Shown: positions 50,170 to 59,767, numbered from the stretch's first letter. The stretch: DNA of 64,000 nt from Desulfotignum sp032250905 (GCA_032250905.1 JAVVEQ010000008.1:27104-91103), one strand, 5' to 3'. The notes: generated by a model from the letters alone, not told the origin. Numbers and translations: made by a program.

Positions 50170-52047
50170 GTGATTCCATTAAAAATGAAAGCCCTGCTGC
50201 AAAAAACGCTGTCTGAAACTGCCTGGAAGAACCGGCTGATCAAAGACGGTTCATTCCGTTATGTGGAATTCGGCCCCCTGGATGTGGATCGTCTCCAGCG
50301 CCTGGGTATCCGGGTGGATCGCCTGGGGCCCAGACTGGTGGCCTTTATGTGGGACGAGAACAGTCCGGTGCAGATCGGCGGATTTCTTGTGGTGGACAAT
50401 CTGGCCATGGGGCACCCTTCCATGGGCGGCACCCGCATGCTGCCGGACATCAGCCCGGATATCGTTCACAACCTGGCCCGGGGCATGACATTGAAAAATG
50501 CGGCCGCAGCCCTGCCTTTCGGTGGGGGCAAATCCGGCATTGTCTGTCCTGAAACCCTCACATCCGATGACCGGCGGATCGTCATCACCGGGTTCGGCCG
50601 GCTGTTGAGAAGATACCGGAAAATCTATATACCCGGCCCGGATGTGGGTACCAATGATGCGGACATGAAAATATTCGCCATAGAGAACGGCCTCAACAAT
50701 GTGGTGTCCAAGCCGGCGGACATGGGCGGCAACCGGATCGATGAACTGGGAGGGGCTGCCAACGGCGTGGTGGTGGCGTTCAAAACCCTGGTGGAAAAAC
50801 TGCCCCGCCTCAAAAATCTTCCCCAGTTCCGGAACCTGACCCTTCCCGGGCCGGAGGACCAGTCCATCCTGATCCAGGGATTTGGTGCTGTCGGAGCTCA
50901 TGTGGCCCGGCTCTTTCATGAATATGACCCGGACAGGCCACCGGTCATCAAAGGCATCAGTGATGCCCACGGTTTTCTGTTGAATGAAGACGGCCTGCCC
51001 TGGCGCCAGCTGTTTGACTTATGGAAACAGTTCGGTGAAGTGACCCGGCGCTATTTTCATGACACCCTTCTCCACGGCACAAAAACCGCCGGGCGCCAGA
51101 CCATTTATTCCAGCTGTGCCGACAACCTGCTCAGGGAATCCGGCTTCTGCCTGATACCGGCATCCCCGGTATCCAACTACCTGGATGTGGATCCGGGCTC
51201 CAGACCCTCCATGACCGTGGACCGGATGGGACACTGGCGGATGATCGTGGAAGGGGCCAACACCTATTCTCCGGATCCGGCAAAAAAAGCGGCCCGGCGG
51301 CGCATGGAACGCCATGTGTACCGGGACAGGGGCGTGCTCATCGCCACCGACTACCTGGTCAATTCCGGCGGGGTGATTTATGCGGCCCACGAACGCATGA
51401 TCCCCACTCCGGAGGATCTGCTGATTCCCGGAGACATCCTGGGAAATCCGGAAAAAATCGATGCCTGGCTTCACAAAAATCAGGCGGCGTTTGCCGAACT
51501 TTCGGAAATCCGGCGAAAAACAGCGGTGGAAAAACTGGAAACCGTGATCCGTAAAAATATGGAAGAACTCATCGACGGCCTGTGCAAGGATGCCGACAGC
51601 CTGCCCTGCGAGGTGGCGGAAACCATCAGTATCCAGCGCATCGCTTCCATGGAAAAAACCAGAACCGCCGGAGATATCATGGAAGATGCCCCCACCATCG
51701 CCGTGGATAGGCAGATCTCGGATGCGGCCAGACTGCTGGTCGAATCCCCGGTATCCATTGTCAATGTGGTATCGGAAAAAGGCACGCTCATCGGGATTGT
51801 CACCAACTGGGACATCACCCGGGCCATGGCCTCCCACCTGCCCATGGATGCGCCCCTGACCCGGGTGATGACCACGGATGTGATCTTCACAGGCCCGGAC
51901 ACCCCGATCCTCGACTGTGTCAGGCTACTGGAAAACCATGAAATTTCGGCCATGCCCATTGTGGAAAATGACCGGGTGGTGGGCGTGATCTCCGGAGATA
52001 TCCTGGCAAAACAGACCCTGTTCCGGCTGCTCCAGACCATGGACTGA
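50170..52047 (+). CDS. Glu/Leu/Phe/Val dehydrogenase fused to a C-terminal CBS pair
   Basis: A 625-residue protein. Residues about 30-480 form an amino acid dehydrogenase: MGGTRMLP, LPFGGGKSGIV with the catalytic Lys region, NAD-binding QGFGAVGAHVARLF and the late VEGANTYS. Residues 500-625 form two CBS repeats (IMEDAPTIAVD and VMTTDVIFTG). CBS pairs bind adenine nucleotides, so the enzyme may respond to energy state. The GTG start is chosen for the AAAGGAAAG site; ATGs at 50125 and 50185 are alternatives. Substrate (glutamate or a branched-chain amino acid) is not resolved. Confidence 0.82.
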   Translation: MIPLKMKALLQKTLSETAWKNRLIKDGSFRYVEFGPLDVDRLQRLGIRVDRLGPRLVAFMWDENSPVQIGGFLVVDNLAMGHPSMGGTRMLPDISPDIVHNLARGMTLKNAAAALPFGGGKSGIVCPETLTSDDRRIVITGFGRLLRRYRKIYIPGPDVGTNDADMKIFAIENGLNNVVSKPADMGGNRIDELGGAANGVVVAFKTLVEKLPRLKNLPQFRNLTLPGPEDQSILIQGFGAVGAHVARLFHEYDPDRPPVIKGISDAHGFLLNEDGLPWRQLFDLWKQFGEVTRRYFHDTLLHGTKTAGRQTIYSSCADNLLRESGFCLIPASPVSNYLDVDPGSRPSMTVDRMGHWRMIVEGANTYSPDPAKKAARRRMERHVYRDRGVLIATDYLVNSGGVIYAAHERMIPTPEDLLIPGDILGNPEKIDAWLHKNQAAFAELSEIRRKTAVEKLETVIRKNMEELIDGLCKDADSLPCEVAETISIQRIASMEKTRTAGDIMEDAPTIAVDRQISDAARLLVESPVSIVNVVSEKGTLIGIVTNWDITRAMASHLPMDAPLTRVMTTDVIFTGPDTPILDCVRLLENHEISAMPIVENDRVVGVISGDILAKQTLFRLLQTMD

Positions 52048-52066
52048 ACAACGCCTTCCCCTGTCC

Positions 52067-53170
52067 ATGCGACTTTTTCTGATTATTCTGGCCCAGTTTC
52101 TGTCCGGTTCCATCTGGTTTGCCGCCAGCGCCGCTTTTTTTGACCAGAAATTCCTTTTGTCCGCGGTTCAGGCAGGGTTTATTACCGGCACCCTGAGCTT
52201 TGCCTACCTGAACCTGTCGGACCGGTTTTCTCCAGTACGGGTATTTTTCATCTGCGCCCTGGCAGGCGCTGTGTTCAACCTGGGCGGCATATTGCTTCCC
52301 CCTTCCCGGGGGCTGCTCCTGACCTCCCGCTTTCTGTGCGGCATCTCTCTGGCCGGCATTTATCCGGTGGGCATGAAAATTGCCGCCTCCTGGTATCCGG
52401 ACACCCTGGGACGGGCACTGGGATTTCTGGTGGGGGCCCTGGTGCTGGCATCCGGATCTCCCTATCTGATCAAAGCCATCCACTGGCAGGGGGATCCAGG
52501 ATCAATCCTGTGGGTCACCAGTGCGGCATGCCTGGCAGGAGGACTGGTTCAGGTTTTTTTTGTGGGGGACGGACCGTTTCTGCCCAAAGGGTCTCCCTTT
52601 AATCCCAAAGTGATTCAATACCTGTTTACAAATCCTTATTTCAAAGCATCGGCCCTGGGGTACTTCGGTCATATGTGGGAGCTTTATGCGGTATGGGCTG
52701 CTGTGCCGCTTCTTTTCTCCCTCCTGGTTCCGGAACAGGCAGACCTGTGGGCGTTTGCTTTTTTCGGGGCCGGGTTTACAGGATGCGCGGTTGGGGGCAT
52801 GCTTTCCCTGAAATGGGGCAGCCGGAAAGTTGCCGGCACCGCCCTGGTCATCTCCGCCCTCTGTTGTCTTATGTCACCCGCCATTCTTTATTTGCCCCGC
52901 ACAGTGGCTCTGGGCATGATCCTGTTATGGGGTCTGTCTGTGGTGGCGGATTCCCCCCAGTTTTCGTCTCTGAACACCCGGTTTGCGCCGGCCGGATACG
53001 TGGGATCCGCCTTGACGCTGGTCAATTGCATCGGATTTGTTATCACCATTTTCTCCATTGAACTGGTGACGTTCTGGATCCGGCACTGGGGCATCCACAC
53101 CGCGTTTCTCTGTCTCGCACCCGGCCCCATACTGGGATGGATCTGGCTGAATCGCGAGATCCCGGGTTGA
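52067..53170 (+). CDS. Major facilitator superfamily transporter
   Basis: A 367-residue protein with about 11-12 hydrophobic helices. The loop between helices 2 and 3 is short (NLSDRFSP, a variant of the MFS G-x3-D-R pattern). It begins MRLFLIILAQFLSGSIWFAAS and has a Ser/Gly-rich centre (LGFLVGALVLASGSPY). Substrate unknown. It starts 20 bp after the dehydrogenase and precedes the DUF362 gene by 54 bp, so the three may share a transcript. Confidence 0.85.
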   Translation: MRLFLIILAQFLSGSIWFAASAAFFDQKFLLSAVQAGFITGTLSFAYLNLSDRFSPVRVFFICALAGAVFNLGGILLPPSRGLLLTSRFLCGISLAGIYPVGMKIAASWYPDTLGRALGFLVGALVLASGSPYLIKAIHWQGDPGSILWVTSAACLAGGLVQVFFVGDGPFLPKGSPFNPKVIQYLFTNPYFKASALGYFGHMWELYAVWAAVPLLFSLLVPEQADLWAFAFFGAGFTGCAVGGMLSLKWGSRKVAGTALVISALCCLMSPAILYLPRTVALGMILLWGLSVVADSPQFSSLNTRFAPAGYVGSALTLVNCIGFVITIFSIELVTFWIRHWGIHTAFLCLAPGPILGWIWLNREIPG

Positions 53171-53223
53171 GTTTTCCTGTAAAATTGCGTATGACAGACA
53201 AAAATACTTCCAAGGAGGATTTC

Positions 53224-54357
53224 ATGCCAGCTGACGTTTTTTTTATGGATCTGACGGCCACATCCCGGGAGAACCTGCCCGGAAAACTGGAACGGCTCTT
53301 GAAAAAAGCCGGGATCAAAACCATATTGAACAAAAATGACCCTACCGCCGTCAAACTCCACTTCGGCGAACAGGGGAACACCGCTTTTATCCGGCCGGTG
53401 TTTATCCGGAAAATCATAGAAATGATCCGAACCACCGGTGCACAGCCGTTTCTCACCGATGCCAACACCCTGTATGTGGGGACCCGGTCCAATGCGGTCT
53501 CCCATATCAGAACCGCCATTGAGAACGGGTTTGCCTACTCTTCCATGGACAATGCCCCCATCATCATTGCCGACGGGCTTTTAGGCAAAAGCGAGACACC
53601 CGTATCGGTGAAACTGAAAAACTGCGAACAGGTCTATATCGGATCTGAAATCGTCCATGCCTCGGCCCTGGTGTCCGTGGCCCACTTTAAAGGGCATGAA
53701 CTCAGCGGTTTCGGCGGCACCATTAAAAACATCGGCATGGGATCTGCCTCCCGCAGAGGCAAACTGGACCAGCACTCCAATGTGTCCCCCAAAATCAAGC
53801 GCAAAACCTGTATCGGATGCGGTGAGTGTGCGGCCCACTGCCCTGGGCAGGCCATTTTCCTGGAAGACAAAAAAGCGTATATCAACAAGGAGAAGTGCAT
53901 CGGATGCGCAGAATGCATTGTCCGGTGTCCCACCGGTTCCATCAACATCAACTGGAACCAGACCATTCCGGTGTTCATGGAAAAAATGGTGGAATACACC
54001 TATGGCGTTGTGAAAAACAAGCCGGGTAAATGCCTGTTCATCAATTTCATCACCGACATTGCCCCCAAATGCGACTGCCTGGCCTATACTGAATCTCCCA
54101 TCGTCAACAATATCGGGGTGGTGGCATCTCTGGACCCGGTGGCCATCGACCAGGCCAGCGTGGATCTGGTGAACCAGCAGCCGGGGCTGCCGCATACCGA
54201 GCTTAAAACCGCCCTGGCTCCGGGAGAAGATAAGTTCAGGGGCCTGTATCCGGACGTGGACTGGACCCATCAGCTGGCCTATGCCGAACAGGTCGGCCTG
54301 GGGACCCGGGATTACAAACTGGTGAAGTTGAAAACCCTGGCTTACAAAAAATCATAA
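53224..54357 (+). CDS. DUF362 protein with 2[4Fe-4S] ferredoxin domain
   Basis: A 377-residue cytosolic protein. The DUF362 part (residues 1-190 and the end) has VKLHFGEQGNTAFIRP and HFKGHELSGFGGTIKNIGMG. Residues 195-260 hold two cluster motifs, CIGCGECAAHCPGQAI and CIGCAECIVRCPTGSI. Such proteins are abundant in anaerobes, with no fixed function; an electron-transfer or cluster-repair role is likely. An ideal AAGGAGG site fixes the start. Confidence 0.88.
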   Translation: MPADVFFMDLTATSRENLPGKLERLLKKAGIKTILNKNDPTAVKLHFGEQGNTAFIRPVFIRKIIEMIRTTGAQPFLTDANTLYVGTRSNAVSHIRTAIENGFAYSSMDNAPIIIADGLLGKSETPVSVKLKNCEQVYIGSEIVHASALVSVAHFKGHELSGFGGTIKNIGMGSASRRGKLDQHSNVSPKIKRKTCIGCGECAAHCPGQAIFLEDKKAYINKEKCIGCAECIVRCPTGSININWNQTIPVFMEKMVEYTYGVVKNKPGKCLFINFITDIAPKCDCLAYTESPIVNNIGVVASLDPVAIDQASVDLVNQQPGLPHTELKTALAPGEDKFRGLYPDVDWTHQLAYAEQVGLGTRDYKLVKLKTLAYKKS

Positions 54358-54487
54358 GTGAGTGATCTGTCACACTGTTCCGTCAGGCTGCTTCGACCCG
54401 CCCCGGGGCTGACCGCTCAACACGGCCTTTCAGGTTTGGCAGTATGATTTCCTGAAACCTGGAGACTGCCATCGGATTGACTCCTGC

Positions 54488-54682
54488 TCATTTGAATTTC
54501 GGCATGTCATATTTTTCAGCAACCGCTTTCCGTTCATTTTCTGGAAGAGATCGCATATGTTTTCTCCAGCCTGGGCACCAGTTTGTGTGCCACCGCCATA
54601 AACGGCCCAGAATGGATTGCGGATTGTCATCATATTTTTTGCGAAACCGGCAGGTATTGCAATTGGATTGTGCCACGACCAT
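54488..54682 (-). CDS. Small Cys/Trp-rich conserved-looking protein
   Basis: A 64-residue protein starting MVVAQSNCNTCRFRKKYD and containing a central LWRWHTNWCPGWRKHM with three cysteines and four tryptophans in all. CxxC plus WCPGW suggests a zinc or iron-sulfur site. A GGGAGG ribosome site is 6 bp upstream, and the unusual amino acids make a random ORF unlikely. It is divergent from the BMP operon. I have an impression of similar short proteins in sulfate reducers but cannot name a family. Confidence 0.65.
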   Translation of the reverse strand: MVVAQSNCNTCRFRKKYDDNPQSILGRLWRWHTNWCPGWRKHMRSLPENERKAVAEKYDMPKFK

Positions 54683-54712
54683 CCTCCCTTATCATCTGCG
54701 TACCTGGTGAGA

Positions 54713-54741
54713 ACTTATCCTGTCATACTGTCGCGTGTCAA
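54713..54741 (-). promoter_or_regulatory. Weak candidate promoter for the small Cys/Trp-rich protein
   Basis: On the minus strand TTGACA and a poor -10 (ATAAGT) are 17 bp apart, 31 bp before the start codon. Confidence 0.35.
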
Positions 54742-54783
54742 TTGAAAATAATGGTAATTCCATGCACGGCTGGCATAATGCCC

Positions 54784-54799
54784 GGGTTGCTGGCAACCC
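54784..54799. repeat. Small hairpin in the BMP upstream region
   Basis: GGGTTG and CAACCC pair perfectly around CTGG, 55 bp before the BMP operon promoter. It could be a regulator site. It does not look like a purine riboswitch, whose conserved loops are absent. Confidence 0.3.
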
Positions 54800-54853
54800 A
54801 ATGAAAGGAACGCCTTGATGGAGGTACCGGATGCCATATCTGGTCGATAAAGG

Positions 54854-54883
54854 TTGACTGGCATCCATGAAATCGCGTATTAT
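54854..54883 (+). promoter_or_regulatory. Candidate sigma-70 promoter for the nucleoside ABC operon
   Basis: TTGACT and TATTAT are 18 bp apart; the start would be near 54890, 68 nt before the BMP start codon. Confidence 0.6.
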
Positions 54884-54957
54884 CCTTTGCTGTATAAGAC
54901 ATGGTAACCACCTGACAGTTAAAATCATCTAAACTTTAAAAAAAGGAGTGAGTCGGA

Positions 54958-56118
54958 ATGAAAAAATGGACCCTGCCTGTGCTGATCTGTTTAATCGCAC
55001 TATTGGGATTTTCAGCCGGTGCATTCGGCACGGAAAACAAAAAAATCAAAGCCGGATTCATTTATGTAGGACCGGTGGGTGATTACGGCTGGTCCCATGC
55101 CCATGATATGGGAAGAAAAGCGGCTGAACAGGAATTCGACTGGCTGGAAACCGTTTATGTGGAATCTGTTGCAGAGGCGGACAGTGACCGGATCATCGAC
55201 CGCCTGATCCAGCAGCAGAAATGTGACGTGGTGTTCACCACCAGCTTCGGGTTCATGGACTCGACGGTCAAGGCGGGCACCCGGTATCCGGACAAACTGT
55301 TCATGCACTGCTCCGGGTTCAAGCGCTCGGAAAATGTGGGCACCTATTTCGGCGACCTGTATCAGATGTACTATTTGAACGGCATCATGGCCGGAGCGTT
55401 GACCAAAACCGACAAAATCGGTTATGTGGCCGCGTTCCCCATTCCTGAACTGGTCCGGCACATCGATGCCTATGCCTTAGGCGTCAAGGCAGCCAATCCA
55501 GAAGCAAAAGTCCATGTCAAATGGATCTATGCCTGGTACGGACCGGACAAGGCCAGGGAAGCGGCAGAATCCTTGATTGCCGAAGGATGCGACACCCTGG
55601 CGTTTACAGAGGATACGCCGGCCGTCATCGAGGTGGGTCAGGAGCACACGGAAAAAGGCAAGCAGATCTACACCTTCAGTCATTACTCCCCCATGCAGCC
55701 CTATGGCGAGGATTCCGTGGTATCCGGCCAGCTCATGGACTGGGGCGGGATGTATATCAAAATCCTGGGCGACATTCAGGCCGGCACCTGGACCAACGAG
55801 GATGTCTGGTGGCTTGCAAAGGAAGGGGCCGCCATCCTGGGAGGCAATGACACCGATCCCATCAACCCGAAATTCGTGGACGACCTGAAACAGGCCATGA
55901 TCAAATCCGAAGAATTCGGTGAGATTTCCGCGTATGATCTGGTGATGAAACGCTACGAACAGATGAAACAGGGTGTGGAGGTCTTTGACCCGTTTGACGG
56001 TCCTGTCTACGACAACAAAGGCAAGCTTCAGATTCCGGCCGGCGAGCGCGCTTCCAAAGACGATCTGTTGAGCATCATGTATTATGTGGACAATGTGGAA
56101 GGCACCATCCCCCAATAA
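54958..56118 (+). CDS. BMP-family (BmpA/Med-like) periplasmic substrate-binding protein
   Basis: A 386-residue protein with a Sec signal peptide ending near AFG. No lipobox cysteine is present, so it is soluble in the periplasm. The BMP family core is seen in KAGFIYVGPVGDYGWSHAHD, DVVFTTSFGFMD and YAWYGPDKAREAAESLIAEG. BMP proteins bind purine nucleosides or related bases. It opens a four-gene ABC unit and has an excellent AGGAG site, as for a highly expressed binding protein. Confidence 0.92.
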   Translation: MKKWTLPVLICLIALLGFSAGAFGTENKKIKAGFIYVGPVGDYGWSHAHDMGRKAAEQEFDWLETVYVESVAEADSDRIIDRLIQQQKCDVVFTTSFGFMDSTVKAGTRYPDKLFMHCSGFKRSENVGTYFGDLYQMYYLNGIMAGALTKTDKIGYVAAFPIPELVRHIDAYALGVKAANPEAKVHVKWIYAWYGPDKAREAAESLIAEGCDTLAFTEDTPAVIEVGQEHTEKGKQIYTFSHYSPMQPYGEDSVVSGQLMDWGGMYIKILGDIQAGTWTNEDVWWLAKEGAAILGGNDTDPINPKFVDDLKQAMIKSEEFGEISAYDLVMKRYEQMKQGVEVFDPFDGPVYDNKGKLQIPAGERASKDDLLSIMYYVDNVEGTIPQ

Positions 56119-56130
56119 TCCCAACCTTTC

Positions 56131-56161
56131 GGCAGGCCGGAGATGCATATCCCGGCCTGCC
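56131..56161 (+). terminator. Intercistronic hairpin between the BMP gene and its ATPase
   Basis: A perfect 10-bp GC-rich stem (GGCAGGCCGG with its complement) and an 11-base loop with no T run. Partial terminators or mRNA-stabilising hairpins at this position raise the binding protein above the membrane parts in many ABC operons. Confidence 0.65.
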
Positions 56162-56175
56162 GCACCCGCTTCTTT

Positions 56176-57702
56176 ATGAAAAAAATACAGCGCCTTGAAA
56201 TGGATGGCATCAGTAAATCCTTTCACGGCATACCTGCCAATCAGGACATTCAATTGTCTGTGGCATCCGGAGAGATTCTGGGACTTCTCGGCGAAAACGG
56301 TGCCGGCAAGACCACGTTGATGAATATTCTTTATGGATTGTATCAACCGGATGCCGGACAGATCAGAATCAATGGAGAGCCGGTGCAGCTTACCTCACCG
56401 CTGGACTCGATTCTTCATGGCATTGGCATGGTTCACCAGCATTTCATGCTGATTCAGAATCACTCGGTCATAGAGAACATTGCACTGGGGTACAAGGACA
56501 CCCCGTTTTTTTTCCCGAAAATCAAGCTTCGGGAAAAAATCCAGCAGTTTTCACGGCAATTTGACTTCACCATTGATCTGAACAAAAAAATCTGGCAGCT
56601 GTCTGCCGGAGAACAGCAGCGAGTGGAAATCATCAAAGCCCTGTTGAACGGCGCAGATCTGCTGATTTTAGATGAGCCGACGTCCGTATTGACTCCCCGG
56701 GAAATCGAAGAATTGATTGCCATTCTTCGGCGCATGAAACAGGACGGCCATTGCGTCATCTTCATTTCTCACAAACTCAATGAAATCATGACCATCTGTG
56801 ACCGGATCACTGTCCTCAGAAAAGGCAGGATCGTGGGTGGTGCCGACACCCGGGATACCGACAAAAAAACCCTGGCCCGAATGATGGTAGGCCGGGATGT
56901 GGTCTTCAACATCAGCAAGGAGACGCTCACCCCGGGGAAGCCTGTCCTGAAAGCAAAGCAGATTCATGTGACCGGAGACATGGGAATGCCGGCGGTCAAG
57001 GGGATCAGTTTCGATCTGTATGAAAACGAAATTTTCGGCATTGCCGGGGTGGCGGGAAACGGCCAGCGGGAACTGGCAGAAGCCATCACCGGGATCCGGA
57101 AAATTGACAAAGGCTCTGTGACCATCAACGGTAAAGACATCACCAACCTGTCCCCCCGGCTCATCTATGACCATGGGGTATCCCATGTACCTGAGGAACG
57201 GATCCGTTTCGGCATCGCGCCGGGACTGTTTGTTTATGACAACGCCATCTTGAAGCAGCACCACCTGAAAAAGTTTTCCAGCCGGTATTTCCTCAGATAC
57301 AACCAGGTAAAAAACCATACAAAAAATATCATCACTGAATTCAATGTGTCGACCCATTCCATTGACAACCAGATTAGAAACCTGTCGGGCGGGAACATTC
57401 AAAAACTCATTCTGGGCCGGGAAATCAGTGAACAGCCCCAGCTGCTGGTGGCCTCCCACCCCACCTACGGTCTGGACGTGGGGGCCACGGAATTTCTACG
57501 GCAGCATTTGCTCAAACTGAGATCACAGGGCGGCAGCGTGCTGCTTTTTTCAGAAGACCTGGAAGAAATTTTTGAACTCTGTGACCGGATTGCTGTCATT
57601 TTTGCCGGCGAGTTCATGGGAATTTTTCATTCCGATGATGATCGTCTGTGTGACATCGGCCTGATGATGGCCGGATCCAAACGATACGATCCTGATATTT
57701 AA
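56176..57702 (+). CDS. Nucleoside ABC transporter ATP-binding protein (NupO-like, duplicated ATPase)
   Basis: A 508-residue protein with two ATPase halves. The first has GLLGENGAGKTT, LSAGEQQRVEI and LLILDEPTSVL. The second is degenerate, with AGVAGNGQRELAE, LSGGNIQKLILGREI and LLVASHPTYGLDV. This is the layout of sugar and nucleoside importers of the CUT2/BMP class. The start after the hairpin is used, because the longer one would run through it. Confidence 0.9.
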   Translation: MKKIQRLEMDGISKSFHGIPANQDIQLSVASGEILGLLGENGAGKTTLMNILYGLYQPDAGQIRINGEPVQLTSPLDSILHGIGMVHQHFMLIQNHSVIENIALGYKDTPFFFPKIKLREKIQQFSRQFDFTIDLNKKIWQLSAGEQQRVEIIKALLNGADLLILDEPTSVLTPREIEELIAILRRMKQDGHCVIFISHKLNEIMTICDRITVLRKGRIVGGADTRDTDKKTLARMMVGRDVVFNISKETLTPGKPVLKAKQIHVTGDMGMPAVKGISFDLYENEIFGIAGVAGNGQRELAEAITGIRKIDKGSVTINGKDITNLSPRLIYDHGVSHVPEERIRFGIAPGLFVYDNAILKQHHLKKFSSRYFLRYNQVKNHTKNIITEFNVSTHSIDNQIRNLSGGNIQKLILGREISEQPQLLVASHPTYGLDVGATEFLRQHLLKLRSQGGSVLLFSEDLEEIFELCDRIAVIFAGEFMGIFHSDDDRLCDIGLMMAGSKRYDPDI

Positions 57703-57717
57703 CCGGAAACGTTTCCC

Positions 57718-58797
57718 ATGATACACATCACATCCACAGACAGATACCGGATCACCCGGTTACGGGCCATGATGACCAATGTCTTTTCCCTGGCCGCAGG
57801 GCTTCTGGTCATAAGCATCATCTTCATCATTGCCGGTGTCAACCCGCTGTTTGCCATTGCTGAAATTTTTCAGGGATCTTTCGGTTCCCTTTACGGATTC
57901 AAGGAAACCATCACCAAAGCCATCCCGCTGATTCTCATCGGCACCGGTCTGACCCTGGCTTTCCGGGCCAAATTCTGGAATATCGGTGCAGAAGGCCAAC
58001 TGCTCATGGGTGCCATCTTTTCTACCTGGACCGGCCTGACCTTTGGAGACTCACTGCCCTCGGCCGTCATCATCCCGATGATGTTTGCCGCGGGTTTCCT
58101 GGGCGGTGCGTTCTGGGGCATCATTCCGGCGGTATTGAAAATCAGATATGCCATCAATGAGGTGATTTCCACGTTGATGCTCAATTATATCTGCGCCCAT
58201 ATCCTGACCATGCTCATTGTCGGCCCCTGGAAAGGGGGAACCCGATTCGGGTTTCCCGGCACCGACACCCTGCCGGATGCAGCGATTCTCAGTGTCATCC
58301 CCGGATCCCGCATCCACTATGTCACCCTGCTTCTGGCGCTGATCTGTGCCGCCATCCTGACGATTCTCATTTACCGGACCCGGTTTGGATATGAAACCCG
58401 GGTGGTGGGGGAGAACCCGGATGCCGGTAAATACGCAGGCATCGATTTTCTGAAAACCACCCTGATCCTCATGGCCATTTCCGGCGGGCTGGCCGGCATG
58501 GCCGGTGTCGGGGAGGTCGCAGGCATCCATCATTACCTGGGGTATCCGGCATCGATGTCATCGGGATACGGATTCACCGCCATTATCGTGGCCTGGCTGG
58601 CCAAGCTCAACCCACTGTATACCATCATATCCGGCATCTTTTTTGCGGGAATCCTGGTGGGCGGGGATGCCATCCAGATTTCCCTGGGACTCCCTGCGGC
58701 CACCGTGAACATCGTCAACGGCACCCTGCTGATCTTTCTGATCATGGGCGATTATTTTCTGAACCATAAAATCACCATCACCGTTTCAAAAAAATAG
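57718..58797 (+). CDS. Nucleoside ABC transporter permease (NupP-like)
   Basis: A 359-residue permease with eight or more helices and the family signature FWNIGAEGQLLMGAIF. Later NEVISTLMLNY and LAGMAGVGEVAG are also typical. It is homologous to the next gene and they form the heteromeric pore of the BMP importer. It follows the ATPase by 15 bp. Confidence 0.92.
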   Translation: MIHITSTDRYRITRLRAMMTNVFSLAAGLLVISIIFIIAGVNPLFAIAEIFQGSFGSLYGFKETITKAIPLILIGTGLTLAFRAKFWNIGAEGQLLMGAIFSTWTGLTFGDSLPSAVIIPMMFAAGFLGGAFWGIIPAVLKIRYAINEVISTLMLNYICAHILTMLIVGPWKGGTRFGFPGTDTLPDAAILSVIPGSRIHYVTLLLALICAAILTILIYRTRFGYETRVVGENPDAGKYAGIDFLKTTLILMAISGGLAGMAGVGEVAGIHHYLGYPASMSSGYGFTAIIVAWLAKLNPLYTIISGIFFAGILVGGDAIQISLGLPAATVNIVNGTLLIFLIMGDYFLNHKITITVSKK

Positions 58798-58807
58798 GAG
58801 CCCCGCC

Positions 58808-59728
58808 ATGGAAGACATTATCATATCCACACTTCAACGCACCCTGGTGGCAGGCACACCGCTGCTCCTGGCCACCACCGGGGAAATTATCTGTGAACGA
58901 AGCGGGATCCTCAACCTGGGCGTGGAAGGGGTCATGGCCCTGGGTGCAGTCACCGCCTTTATCGTCACCATGACCACCGGATCTCCCTGGCTGGGGGTTC
59001 TGGCGGCGGTGATGGCCGGTATGGTGATTTCCGTCATACATGCCGTGGCATCGGTGACGCTTCAGGCCAACCAGGTGGTGTCGGGTCTGGCTTTGACCAT
59101 GCTGGGACTGGGCCTGTCCGGCATGATGGGAAAACCCTATGTGGGCAAACCACTGACCATTAAAATGGATGATATCTCTTTACCGATTCTGTCTGATATC
59201 CCTTATATCGGCCAGGCAGTGTTCAATCAAAGCCCGTTTTTTTTCCTTGCCATCGCACTGGCCATCGGGTCATGGTTTCTGCTCGAGCGCACCCGCCTGG
59301 GTATCCAGATCCGGTCCACCGGTGAGAATCCCAGAGCCACGGAAACCCAGGGCGTGAACGTATTTTTAATCCGGTATCTGTCCGTGATCATCGGCGGTGG
59401 TTTTTCTGCCCTGGCCGGCGCCCACCTGTCCATTTCCTATTCCAAATCCTGGATCGAAGGCATGACCGCCGGACGGGGATGGATTGCCATCGCTTTGACT
59501 ATTTTCGCATTGTGGAACCCGGGCCGTGCTGTGTGGGCCGCGTTTCTGTTCGGTGGAATCTTTGTGATCCAATACCTGATGCAGCCGTTGGGCATATCGC
59601 CCAATTTTCTGGCCATGCTGCCTTACATCGCCACATTGTTGATTCTGCTGATCATCAGCCTGAAAGATCCCAGAAAACTCAATGCACCGGCCATGCTTTC
59701 CACCCCGTACAAAAGGGGTGAACGCTGA
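58808..59728 (+). CDS. Nucleoside ABC transporter permease (NupQ-like)
   Basis: A 306-residue permease. Landmarks are LNLGVEGVMALGAVTAF, NQVVSGLALTMLGLGLSGMMGKP and GFSALAGAHLSISY. Last gene of the importer. No nucleoside hydrolase or phosphorylase follows, so the substrate class (purine nucleosides, or another base) is inferred from the BMP family. Confidence 0.92.
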   Translation: MEDIIISTLQRTLVAGTPLLLATTGEIICERSGILNLGVEGVMALGAVTAFIVTMTTGSPWLGVLAAVMAGMVISVIHAVASVTLQANQVVSGLALTMLGLGLSGMMGKPYVGKPLTIKMDDISLPILSDIPYIGQAVFNQSPFFFLAIALAIGSWFLLERTRLGIQIRSTGENPRATETQGVNVFLIRYLSVIIGGGFSALAGAHLSISYSKSWIEGMTAGRGWIAIALTIFALWNPGRAVWAAFLFGGIFVIQYLMQPLGISPNFLAMLPYIATLLILLIISLKDPRKLNAPAMLSTPYKRGER

Positions 59729-59736
59729 TATTTATT

Positions 59737-59767
59737 TTGACTTTTGGACTTTTCTGATCAATATTAT
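59737..59767 (+). promoter_or_regulatory. Weak candidate promoter for the M48 protease gene
   Basis: TTGACT and TATTAT with a 19-bp spacer in an AT-rich 100-bp gap after nupQ. Confidence 0.35.

Noticed and set aside
54760..54850. A purine or c-di-GMP riboswitch before the nucleoside importer
   Set aside because: Only a small hairpin is present; the conserved junction sequences of those classes are missing, and the promoter lies downstream of it.
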